DNA of 64,000 nucleotides, taken from Apostichopus japonicus (lineage: Eukaryota; Echinodermata; Holothuroidea; Aspidochirotida; Stichopodidae). The stretch is from positions 27,946,984 through 28,010,983 of the forward strand of contig NC_092564.1 of NCBI RefSeq assembly GCF_037975245.1. The letters are read 5' to 3'. Below, piece after piece: positions 1-11,600 of this stretch (position 1 is the first letter of the stretch; every line of letters starts with the position of its first letter). The translations under genes and the position numbers were made by a program. A model generated the notes under the pieces. That model saw only the letters and a program-made list of their open reading frames with translations, was not told where the DNA came from and searched no databases.

Positions 1-2786
1 GCCAAGATATCGTGATTTAAGCAAAACTGCTTTCGTCCCGCAGAGCCACTTCTTTTCTTAACCTACGCCTAACATTCAAGCGAAATAATTCAAGAATGTA
101 TAAGAAATATTAGTGAGAGTTTACATCAAGTAGTTTTACCGAATATCGAAAGGTATAGTATGTATAGTACCGTTGATGCAGTACTATTGGTGTCTGTTGA
201 TGGTTCGTATATGACATACGACATTACGTACACAACAAAGTCAACTCGGCAATGAATTATACGTGATGCGCATACGCACAGAAGCGTTTTCTGTGGCCAT
301 GGCTCCGTGCCAAACTTTTTGGTTTGACGTCATCATTTTTCTACAACTCGTAGTCTTAGCCAAAAAATGATGTAAACTGCAGTCATTTTCTTTACATTTA
401 GATCCAATTACGACAAATAATTATTATCTGGAGTATAATATATACGTAAAACTGAAGTTTATATGTTATTAAACTTCATTTTTTGACACTGCTCTTAGGA
501 TTCAGTAAATTCGACATTGTGACATAATGTACAGATAAACGAAACGGCGTGGAATTCTGTCCCCCTCCAGAGCTGAGACCCACATCTAAGCTCGAGAATA
601 CTCTCTCGCAAAAATGTTAACTTGAAGTTAGTTGTAATATTGGTATGCATATATTAATACATACTTTGACCAGAAAATTGTGTCCGTTCTGGAGAGAAGC
701 ATGGGAGGACCGATCTCTGTGACAACTCCTCGATCGAGGACAATCATGGTATCCACATCTACAATGCTCCTCAATTGAGGACAATTATAGAATCCGCGTC
801 TAGATCTCTCGAAAGACGATTCTGAAATACAATCACATAAAACACTTTGTTCCTATATAACAAGTATGGTAAAATTGACCAATAAATCTGTGGATAAAAG
901 AACACACCTATGGTCATAGCTTATGTTAAGTTTGTTATCAATGTATAACATGCTGTTTGCTGGCATTTCAGGATACATGAAACACCGTCAACTTCAATAT
1001 TAAAGCTATGGTTGAGGGTATTGGTATCAGTGACGTGCACAAACTGATTTATGTTAAGGGATGTATGTTTGTGAAAAGGTCAAGATAGAATGACGGATCT
1101 TATAAAGGATGAAGTACTCCCCGTGACCATGTTGGTAGGTTAGAGGAGTTCTCTTGACTGAACCTTCCCCAGACTGGGAGATGGAGGTGGGTGGGCAAGG
1201 GGAGAGGGGGGGGTTGGCCGGATGCCTGCACACAACTGATGGGTATCACTGTAACCCCAGTCAGTGTACTTATGGCAACAGCTGTTATCACAGTCTTCTG
1301 AGCAAATACATCTCTAACTAGGTGCCTGATTGCTTTTTCCAATATAATATTTGGACAGAACAACAACGAAATTAAAAGGCAATGTATTTTGTAAAAGCTT
1401 AAACAAATCTCTTCCACATTGAAAAAAACTTTAAATTTTAACCCCTGGTCTTGCTACCCTGAGTCCTCTCCCCCCCCCCCCTCCCTCCATCTGACAAATC
1501 TTCGGAAAGTAGACTTTTATTAGTAGAAATGGGCACCTAAACTTCTAGGGGAATTTAGGCTACTCCCCGAAAAATACTAGTGCCTTTCATTTTCTCCTGG
1601 CAATAATAAATCCTACACACAAATAAATTAGTGATTGATATAGACAAAATTTGAACCCTGGATGTTGTTTCTATAGAAAAAAATATATGCTTATTTTAAA
1701 TTTTAACTTTGATGCTGTGAATAGTCATAAAAAAAAATTAAGCATATACAGACCATTAAATGGGAAGCAAACATTTTAACTTACCATTCTATAATTCCAC
1801 CATTCTCATACAAGTACATGGCGGTGTTGCCAGCTTCCTTGGTTCTAGCTTAATGGATGCCTCCTCAGGAGAAATGATTTCTCCTCTTTATTCTAGCAAG
1901 AAATCCCCTTGCCTGATTTCCTTTGTTGCAAACATTTCTCTTCCTGTTAAGACCTTAAAAATGAAATGGGTTGAACAGGGAAAGAAAATAGAAGAATTAT
2001 TTGATGTTGCATTCAATGTCTTCAACCTTGGACAGCCTCACTCCCCCATACCTTATCGGATTGGGAACAATCACAGAATACCATACACAGTTGGAGTTCT
2101 GCAAATGATTCTGTTCTTAAATAATTTCTCTACTTTCTGCTCACCTCATCCCTCAATCTGTACAACTATTATAATGATACAGTAATGTTATCAAGACCAA
2201 CTCCCCCACCACCGACCCCCAAAGAAAAGGAATGTGTCATTAAGTTCCATAAAGCTGTTTAAACAGTACTCTGCATTACCCTGGTACTATACATATTACA
2301 AAATATGAGACAGACACTGGGCATGATCCAACCCCCCTCACCTCCATCCCCTCCCCACAGGTAGCAGGACAGAAAATTGGATTGTCTTGATAATAGTACT
2401 CCATTGAGCAACAATAAATGGAAGTACTTTCCATTTTTAAAGTTGATAAAATTAGCTCAATGGGACATTCAATCATCCTATGTGTTCATGTAGAATATAT
2501 GAGAACAGTTTGGAAAGTAAAGACCTCTAGGTCAGTACTTTATGAAAACTTCTAGCAATTTAAGCATGCCAAAATTTAGGGCCAATACAGACTACCTTTA
2601 ACATACTGTACTACAATGTCAACTTTCAGCAGAACTTTCAGTAATCTAACCAACCTCCAATTTGAAATATTTAGTTTTAGAGTCCGCAAAGTTTTGGATC
2701 AAGCCCCACTTGAATTTGCAACAACTGATGCACTATCATACAGAATATCCTAAGCAGGCATTTACATATTATTTTTTACATCTTAC
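1..2786. other. No confident gene; AT-rich flank
   Basis: I see no recognisable coding exon set, RNA gene or complete transposon here. Open frames are short and interrupted. A minus-strand stretch around 1237-1360 stays open and reads as a hydrophobic Val/Ile/Thr-rich peptide, and another around 2056-2103 has plausible splice signals. Neither matches a family I know. Poly-C/poly-G runs occur at about 1470-1485. The stretch may hold exons of a minus-strand gene running off the left edge together with the candidate exon at 2787-2887, but this is only a possibility. Confidence 0.4.
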
Positions 2787-2887
2787 CAATGGTATCAATG
2801 ATGAACCTAACTTCAAAGTCTTTGCTTATCACACTCTGATTGTACATGATGGAGGCAGTCCTGGTGTGGGGTGATCCTTTTATGAAA
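2787..2887 (-). CDS. Candidate internal exon of an unrecognised minus-strand gene
   Basis: On the minus strand a strong pyrimidine tract ending in TAG precedes an open stretch of 101 nt, which is followed by a consensus donor (GTAAGA). The frame contains SPHTRTASIMYNQSV and then DFEVRFIID, which looks like real protein rather than random translation. I cannot name the family and found no convincing neighbouring exons, so gene structure and direction beyond this exon are unknown. It could also be a chance open stretch with good splice signals. Confidence 0.3.
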
Positions 2888-3663
2888 CTACATAAAAAAG
2901 AGAGAGATAACATCACAAAACATTTTAAATCATAAAAACAATACACATGCAATAACATTGAAATCAGTTCAAAGCAGAACCAAAATGTTTTAATCATCCT
3001 AACCTGAAATAAGCCAATGTACATCACCCAATACTGGCTCCATGTAGTATCAATGAATGTTCATTAGTTTAAATGATGTCATTTTCTACATCTCTTACCA
3101 ATATTTTAAATTCAGTATTATGTCATATAATTTTGTTGCTATATTGACTATGTGCTAATGAGCCAATTCTAAAATCCTGCATATTGGTGTAATGTGAATC
3201 CTATAACACCAAAAATTCTCTTGATCACAATTCCTATTGCATAAATATTTGTACTTTGTCACTGAATTTCACCATATCCACACTGGGACATGTAGGAAAA
3301 AAGTGTAATTTAATTAATATACATTCTATATGAAATTGTGTGAGCAAACTGATTTTATAAAGGTCCACTCTCAAGTATTATTTCCCTAAGCATTGTAAGC
3401 AAGTGTTACTTTATGACAAATAGCACTCAGTTATTCCGCAGAATGTAATCCTAATTCATATGACACTTTTCAATTTAAAGCTGAAGCTTTGATTTGATAT
3501 GTCACAATAATAGAACATTTTGTGCAGTTCATAGCCCTAAACTTTTTAGGTATGCACAATTAAGCTATGCTCAATATCATGACTGCACATTTAATGCATT
3601 TTGGTTCTGAAGTCGACTCCTCAATGTAGTTCTCATTGGTTATATTATTTTTGTATTAAAGGG

Positions 3664-4065
3664 TGTGAAGACTGGCCCAAAAAGAAACGTCTAATGCCAG
3701 AAATATGTTCTAGTTTCGATTGAGGTGTAACAGAAGTGTTAAACACCACCGTCGATCCCAGAAAATACACACAGTTTGCTACCATCGGTAATTAGACACT
3801 AGTGTACAGTCAGTACATACAGCTGCGTTCAATACCCACAGCACAGTATACAAATGATACAGGAATGGACATCTCAGGTCCAGCTAAAGATAACAATTAA
3901 GGTACCACTTTTCATTACTGTCTGCATTTTGTAGCGACACGAACAAAACGTCACTTGCAAGCAACAGAAAGTTCACTTTTTCAGATGGCTGCACGCGGTT
4001 TGGGGCAAGTCTTCAATGCCTTTAAAAACTTCTTCACTCTGCCCAAAGCTGTTGGCTTCATATGA
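3664..4065 (+). repeat. Copy of the TUT1-upstream region with a 26-codon ORF
   Basis: About 400 bp match 30311-30671, the sequence just upstream of TUT1, in the same orientation. Shared blocks include AGAAACGTCT, GATCCCAGAAAATACACAC, the stretch around CACTAGTG, and CATTACTGTCTGCATTTTGTA. Both copies end in an ATG after TTTTTCAG. Here the ORF (3985-4065) encodes 26 residues starting MAARGLGQVF; at 30630 it is only 13 codons. Together the copies flank TUT1 as direct repeats. The ORF could be the first exon of a lost or unrecognised gene, or chance. The homology itself is clear by eye. Confidence 0.7.
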
Positions 4066-6566
4066 ACACTAAATCAACCTAGTATGAAGTCCAACCTTTC
4101 TCCTTCACAGATATTTTGTGACCTTGTAAACTTGAGGCAATAAAGACTTATTTTTACTTTTATTCAAGTAGTCAATGTATGAAGTAAACTTAGACATCCT
4201 AACTTTGAAAGCTTGAAAAATCCATAGATATCGTAGGTATTGCTTTCTGAATCTAGCACAATGTAACCTAAACAAGAACTGTTTCAAAAGAAGGTGTTAA
4301 ACGGTAAAGAACCAAAATATAAACACACAAAGTCCTGTAAACTCCCGAAAAAGCCTTTCAAAACGATTGATTATTAACCACTCAAATGCCACCACTCTTG
4401 GCAAAAATTGTTAATGTGAATTCATGTCCATACTCCAGTTATTTGTCCTTATTAGATATAATTAATCAATTTCATGCATCACTAACAATTAAAATCAAAT
4501 CAAATCAAATAAAACTGTTAGCAAACTGCATATCCACTAGAGAGCCTGTGTAATAGAATGTGTAAAAGTAAGTTGACCTGACGTTTCCATCCTAGCAGGA
4601 TCTCCTTCAGAGGCTAAATGACAAGTTACAGTACAGAGGGGACAAAAACACGCACATAATACAGACAGGTTAATGAGCACGGTGAACACAATGAGATACA
4701 TGTAAGGGGATTGGTAGACAAGGGTCAGAGAGAAGAAAGCAACAGGGGAAGAGGAGAGGTAGGAGATATACAGTGGAGGGACAAAGGGAGGATTAAAGAA
4801 ACTGGAGAAGGACAAAGACAGAAAGGTGTGGAGAAAAAAAAACTTACAATTAAAGATGACTTACCAAAGAGTATATAATTATTGCCAATTGCGGGTAGTC
4901 AGCCATTCAATATTGATGAAATATGGAATTCTCAGTTTGTAAGAATTTCTGCCACACCTGTATAATACAAACAAACAAACATTCTTCAATACAATATCCA
5001 TAACTGTCTAAACTGTGTTCTCAGTGATGTACATACTAAATTATATTCAATGAAATATACAGTTTTTGAACATAATGCAAGATCCATCATTTTTAAGTCC
5101 TATATGCCTACTGCAACAACTTACTGAAGTATTATACTAAATAAACAGTTAAGTTAAAAGTTTCCATTGCTTGGCTTTGTAATCAACAGTCTTCCCTGCT
5201 TAATGACACACACTTGAATTAATAAAGCAAAGTTTCGTTTCATGAAATAACTTGCCCGGTATTTCTTCATACAACACATTTTAGCTAAGTAAACCAGACA
5301 TATGAAAATGATTGGGTGATAATTTGATGAGGATCAAAGAGGATCTTGACCAGACAAAACTACCCATTTGGAGCTAAAAAAAAAATGATATGAATTACTT
5401 AAAATGATAATTTGATGAATCTTTGCAAACATTGGTCGAAAGGCCTTATTACATACTTAATAAAGATAATGGCTGAATCACTCACCTAAGGTATTTGTAC
5501 ATCACATCTTGAAATGATCCCATACTTTCTTGTATATTATTTGTGGCAGTTCCATGCAATTAGTGTACAAATTACATTAATCTTTTCCTCAATTATCGGT
5601 GCTCGGGTTTTTTTTAGTTATGATTTGTATTACGTCACCACATGTGTTTACAAAATGCCACAGTTACAGCTAGAATTCTGGAAATGTAATTTATATATTT
5701 GCAAGCTATGTTACTAGTTACAATAAAAATTGACCATTTGTATCATTGTTGAATGTGCAAAGGTTTACTAGCCTAAGCCAAGTGCAGACATGATGCAGGC
5801 CTACATATGGGCAGGACAAAACAGTGCTGAAAATATCACACTAGTGGCTTGGATATTAACTTGTTACAGTAATTACATTACTTCTAACTCTTTACTGCAC
5901 ACCAATGCCAGTTCCAACCAAGTACGATTTTTTCTCTATGATGTATGGATCTATCAACTTAAACAATTTCTTTTGAAAGTACTTTATATAAAATTGGTAA
6001 AGAAGTTATAACACTTTGCATTGTAACTTTAACCTCACTTGGGGAGGGGGATATTAAAATTGAGCAGAAATGAGAAGTGAAAGGGATTTGATCACCGGTA
6101 ACATCTTAAATCTTAGTGAAATATTACCAGATCACTCTAGGCATGGCAGAGCATAAGTGCTAAGGTAGTGGGGAGACAGGTAAGCAAGAAAGCAAATTAA
6201 ATACATTCTTTTCCCTTTTTTCATTTATTTCAACAGCACGATTCCTATACTGCTGCGAAAGCAATAGTTTGCAGCAGATTAGAACCACACAAGACAAAAT
6301 GGTAGCAGTATTTAAGAACCTGTACAAGTTCAGTCAAGCATGAAAGTTAAAAAAATAGTACAGGTCAACATTTTGTTTGATATGTTAAAGAGGAACATAA
6401 TCTAGGCATTCTAGTGAAATTTGCATTCAATTTTCCTATGTACCATTTTTGAGATGATGACAGTTGAAGTTGCCAACTTTCGTACCAAAAGTGAACGTGG
6501 ACCAAACAGGTGTGACGTCATTGTTGCACACTGATAAATAATATTTTGGTTTCCTTTAAAATTTGT
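4066..6566. other. No gene seen; 3' flank of TUT1
   Basis: AT-rich sequence with short random open frames only. It contains one copy of a dispersed repeat (4510-4630). No splice-supported coding exon or RNA gene was recognised. Confidence 0.45.
4510..4630. repeat. Dispersed repeat, copy 1 (ACGTTTCxxxCCTAGCAGGAT family)
   Basis: About 120 bp match 8751-8870 in the same orientation, sharing AGCAAACTGC, TATCCACT, AGAGCCTGTGT, CCTAGCAGGATCT and ATGACAAGTTAC. I judge similarity at roughly 85% by eye. The unit is probably part of a dispersed element family; no terminal repeats or target duplications were found. Confidence 0.65.
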
Positions 6567-7038
6567 CAGGGATGTGCCCAGGATTATCTGAGTGTCGGGT
6601 ATACTGATAGCCATCCTGGGGGAGGGGTCTAAGGGGGAGGGGGTGTCCCCCAGATGCTCAGATGCAAAATGCTTTTTAAGCACTAGTTCCTAGTACTAGT
6701 ACAAGTACTAGTTTTGCTAACAATTTACATTTTTTAATTTTTTTTAAGTAAAATATATTACGTACCTGGTAAAAGTTATTTGTTTGTTTCAAAGAGATTT
6801 TACAAGGGCCGATTGAGGGCCGTAAGTGATGTTTCTCGCATGCGTAACTGATGCATTATTAGTCTGTATGATTTTGGCATAGGCTAGGCCCAATTTATGT
6901 TGAATATATTGTTAGGAATGTCAGGATTTTAATGAAAAGAGTGCTGGACGGGATTCACGATTTTTAAGACAGTGCTGGGAGGTAATTTTTAGTGCTGGCC
7001 GGGGACTCCCAGTGCCGCCTAGCGTGGGCACATCCCTG
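6567..7038. mobile_element. Non-autonomous TIR element, about 470 bp
   Basis: The left end CAGGGATGTGCCCA and right end TGGGCACATCCCTG are perfect 14-bp inverted repeats. The interior has no coding capacity and contains G-rich tracts like those in the hAT-like element at 15388-15747. A clean target duplication could not be assigned, so the superfamily is uncertain; the CAG ends and general look suggest hAT. Confidence 0.65.
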
Positions 7039-7631
7039 TTTATGTCTAATTTTACACTCCACAATTGGACGCATCCATATGTGAATGTTTCATAGGTATT
7101 GGTATTTTATAAACTTCACATCCCCTTTTAGACAAACAAGTAACCCTATCCAATCCAAGGTCAAATCAAATTCCACCAGAATGCTTAGATTATGTTCTAC
7201 TGTAACACATCAAAACGAAATTTTGACCTGGACTATTCTTTTAATTGTATGGAGGTGTGTGAACAAATTTAGTACACCGTAAGGACACTGTACATTTTCA
7301 ATGTTACTATCAGGCTGAAATATTTCTCTGACAGCACCATCATGTACACTTATACATACACACCCACACGCACACATGCACATACCATCACCATCACATA
7401 GATATCTTTTGCCTCCTGCAAGGAATCAAACTTGAAGTATAAAGTTCATTTCCAAAGTCATGAATAAAAAGAACTGAACAGTGATTACTAGTATCAAATG
7501 ATGCATCTCTTTGTATAAACTGCAGACAATAAACAAACCTTACACAATACTGAATTTCAACCTCTTTCAGCTGGTCAACTCTCCTCCCACTCGCCCCCCC
7601 CCCCTAACTCCTACCCCAATAAAAAAAATAC

Positions 7632-8668
7632 TTAAAACCTATATTCTTCCACTATTTTTGGAAGAAAACTTTCCAGGAAGTGATAAAATAATTTAAAAGC
7701 TGCTTCTCCTTTAGAGGGTATCATAGCAAACCGGACAAAGGCATTGTCTTTAATCTCTTTGGTGACCTCAAGATGAAACTCTGTTAACGTTTCACCTCTG
7801 TCTTGACCGTTACTAGTTTCTTCGATTAGTTTCTCGGTCACTAACTTTTCCAAAGCCAATCCGCTGCTGGAGGAACTACCAGACCTCTGCAGAGTTCTCC
7901 TCATCTTTCTCCGTCCGACCCAGATATCATGTTTAAGAGAGCACGAATACGTCACAGGCTTTATATCCGCAGTCGATCCGTCTACATCGTTCTGTCGGTA
8001 GTTTACATTTTCTTGCATTCTTTGCCTTTTAGTCGGAGGCTCCTGCTCTTCTGGATCCACTTCCATCTTTGACTCGGTGGTTTCCTCCGAGTCTGCTCTG
8101 CCTGAGGTTTCCTCGGCTAAGTCTGCTCGTACCTTTTCACAAGAGACTGTCAATGTGTCCCTAAGCACCTCAAGCAACCCACATGTGATCCTCTCAGCCC
8201 AAGCTTCCCTGAGTCTCTCGGGATCGACGTGGATCCGCAATAGCTCCTCCGTCAGATGTACATCTTTCATCGGGAATTCTAAGCGGTAATTTCCCGGCCT
8301 TCCGGCTTGTTCCCGAGGATGGAGACCGAACAGCATCGGTATCCCCCACAGAGGTCTTGCCTCTTTCACATCCACAACATTCCTTACCTGATTCTGAAAG
8401 CCTGAGGACTTGCAAGTAACAGCTGCTTTCTTTATCTCCTGTGAGAGAATCTTCACAGTTTTTTCATTCACATTTGATGTGGTGTTATGGGTTAGTTCCA
8501 ATGGGTCTTGGATATTTAAACACCCTCTCTTGAACTGTCCGTCACTCGATGGGTTTGCCACTACCGGAATGTCACCGATGGGGAGGAGTTTACCCACCCG
8601 TGGGCATAAGCAGTTGACTGCCCAGTCGATGTTTGAATAGTATTCAAAGAACGATTGCATTAGATCTC
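7632..8668 (-). CDS. TUT1: TUT1 exon 8 (PAP-associated and C-terminal region)
   Basis: The 1037-nt last exon runs from acceptor CTTCCAG to TAA at 7634-7632. It encodes the PAP-associated domain (FFEYYSNIDWA, LNIQDPLELTHN), a disordered Glu/Lys-rich segment with the basic patch TKRQR, and a C-terminal domain around SCSLKHDIWVGRRK. Confidence 0.93.
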
Positions 8669-11600
8669 CTGGAAGCAAACAAACAAAATATGGTAATTAG
8701 GGTCAACTTTCAGTCAAAAGCTATCAAGTTATATGAGAATCAAAATAAAACAAAACTTTTAGCAAACTGCTTATCCACTTAAGAGCCTGTGTGAGAGAAT
8801 GTTTAAAAGTAAGTGGGCCTGACGTTTCATTCCTAGCAGGATCTTCTTCAGAGACTGAATGACAAGTTACTGAGAGTAATAATTATCAACCATTAGGACT
8901 GTATAAAGAGTTCCTTCCATTAACAACAGTGATAAGTTACCCTTGGGCTACCAGCGAATGGAGCAACTCTGTTGATTATGCATTTCTTCTGATTGAGGGA
9001 TCAGCAGGTTGTGGAGAAGCAAACAAAGGCCCAAGATGACCTTTGACATAAATGACCCAAGATGACCTATTACATAACAGGCCCAACATGTCCTTTGACA
9101 TAAAAGCCACAATGACCTTTGAAATAAAGGCCCACAATGACCTTTGATATGAAAGGTCTTAGATGACCTTTGACATAAAATTTCTGAACATGCCAAAAGA
9201 TCTGATAAAATTCATAATATAATAAATCGGAACTGTTGGTAAAATTTCATTTCCGTTGAAACTCATGAAGCATTGCACAAAGAGGATTTCACAATTGGCG
9301 GACAGACAAGATTGCTGACGATGTTAATACTTTCTAAGGTAACTGTCATCACATGATCATAAGGTATCATTATTTTGCATTTCAACAGAAGCATCTTCAG
9401 CCCATGCATGTTAATATGTTAAACATTGGATGCGGTGATGTGGATTGTTGAATATTTTAAGTACCCTGTCTTGGGTGATGGCGAGGATGTTCCCAAACAA
9501 ATCTTTCACAAGCAAATAAAAGAAAGTTTATACATTTTTTCTCTCTTGGAATGTATGTGAGTAAAGTCAAATGTGGTAATACATGAAACTTAAAAACTTT
9601 GATGTGGTTGGCACTCAAAATTTATGTAGGGCATTTTAAATATCTTATACCCAAGTTCAGATTTGTTCAACAACCAATGCTTTTTCTGATGCTTAATCAA
9701 CTGAAGTCACACAGCTAAACTTCCTTCTTGCTATCAAAATCAAATCCAAAACTTTATATTTGCTACTTGCAATATTCAACTTGTTTTTGTTTTGCATATT
9801 CCATATTTCCTGTATTTTAATATTTTATATTATTATTTTCAGATGTATTATTATAATCAAATGTTAAATTAATATCAGATATACTATTATTATTATCAGA
9901 TGTATTGTTATTATCAGATGTATTGTTATTATCAGATGTTCTATTAATATTATTATCAGATGTATCATTATTATCAGATGTTCTATTAATATTATTATCA
10001 GATGTATCATTATTATCAGATGTTCTATTAATATTATTATCAGATGTATCATTATTATCAGATGTTCTATTAATATTATTATCAGATGTGTCATTATTAT
10101 CAGATGTACTTTTAATATTACAATCAATATTATCAAATGTATCATTATCAGTTTTTGGTTATAGAAATAGGAGTCCAATCGTTTGCATTTACTTAAAAAG
10201 AAAAGTCCCCTCTCATCTCCCCCCCCCTTTTTATAGCTTGTTTCTTTTTTCCTTTTTAATAATCATTTTTTATACTTTGCTTCTTCATTCATTCCTGTCT
10301 TGTCAGACACTTCAATGAATCTGAGATAAGTCATTGAGTCCTTCATTTATTTTCCTCAGACATTTCACATGACATCTTAAGTGGTCTCAGGTCAAGCCTT
10401 TCTGACTAGTAACATAACAGATTTAAAATGAAAATTATTTTTAGTGTTTGGAATAATTTGTTCTTGTTGATACTGTTCTAAAAGAACTTGCGTTAAATAT
10501 TATAAGGTATTCCCAACACTCTGTCATTGAAAAGGGTATTTTGAGAACTGTCAAAGTGGAAATATATATTACATATATATATCAACTTTAAATGGTCCAA
10601 CTTGTCTTCAAGAGTCCTGATATCTAGAGACCAAGACCATGAAAATGTCAATAAAATGAAAATGTCAATAAAACTACGAGAAACGAGAAACCCATTACAA
10701 TTTGTCTCAACACAACGCTTAGATACATTCATCGCTATGCACTCTTTTAATATTGGCTAACTTGCTTATTCAGAAAACTTTTGAAATTGGTTAACAGCAT
10801 ATCCATATAAATGTTCTTGGACTTATAAAGTCGGGCAAGGTAAGAACAATTTATAACCAAAGTAATATGCCAGTGGCATGTGAGTAGCAATGGATTAATA
10901 ATAGGAAGAGATGCAATAATCTGCCTACTTTACACAGTCTGCTGATGACATCACTAATACCCATACCTGGCTTGTCATCTTCCCGTCTTCTACGATACAT
11001 AGTACAGTCCAGACGTAAGCTGCAGTCCCAGCCATCAATAATCAGCTGTTCCTCACAGCCTGTATACAAAAAACAGTCAAATGCAGAAACAATTAAGGGA
11101 TGACTTGTTGCATTTTCAACTGATCCCATCCTTATAACCTTCATATGTTTACAGTAGCAGCAAGGGCTGTACAACTCCCGTCATCTTTCTGTGGACGTGG
11201 ACTTAAGACTCTGACTCAGGTTAGCTTGGGCTCGGTACTCGAACTAGACACATTAAACATTTCAAATCCTATTTTTTTCCTTGTAAAGAAGATTTAAATA
11301 TTAATTGCTTGCTGCTGTGAGACTTGCAGTTGGTTCATTGTTATAAATTAGATTAGTTTGATAATTCACATAAAGTATATGACATATGTTGCTTAGTACT
11401 TGACTCTTCCAATCGTTTCATATCACAAACACTTTCTTATCCAAATTGACCTGTATGACCTCTGGACATAGTCAGCCCCCTAGCTATGTACTGTTCAGTA
11501 CAACAAAGTCAGATCAAATGGTTTTAGTGTATTAAAACTGTCGTAGTGTCCTGTAATATGCCAGGAGTGACTGTTTCACGACTACAACACTGGTTGAGTG

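Noticed and set aside
1760-2185. 141-codon plus-strand open frame
   Set aside because: No recognisable domain or splice context; composition like random AT-rich translation.
9864-10318. Leu/Ser/Asp and Ile/His repeat open frames on both strands
   Set aside because: Both are shadows of the 42-bp AT-rich minisatellite.
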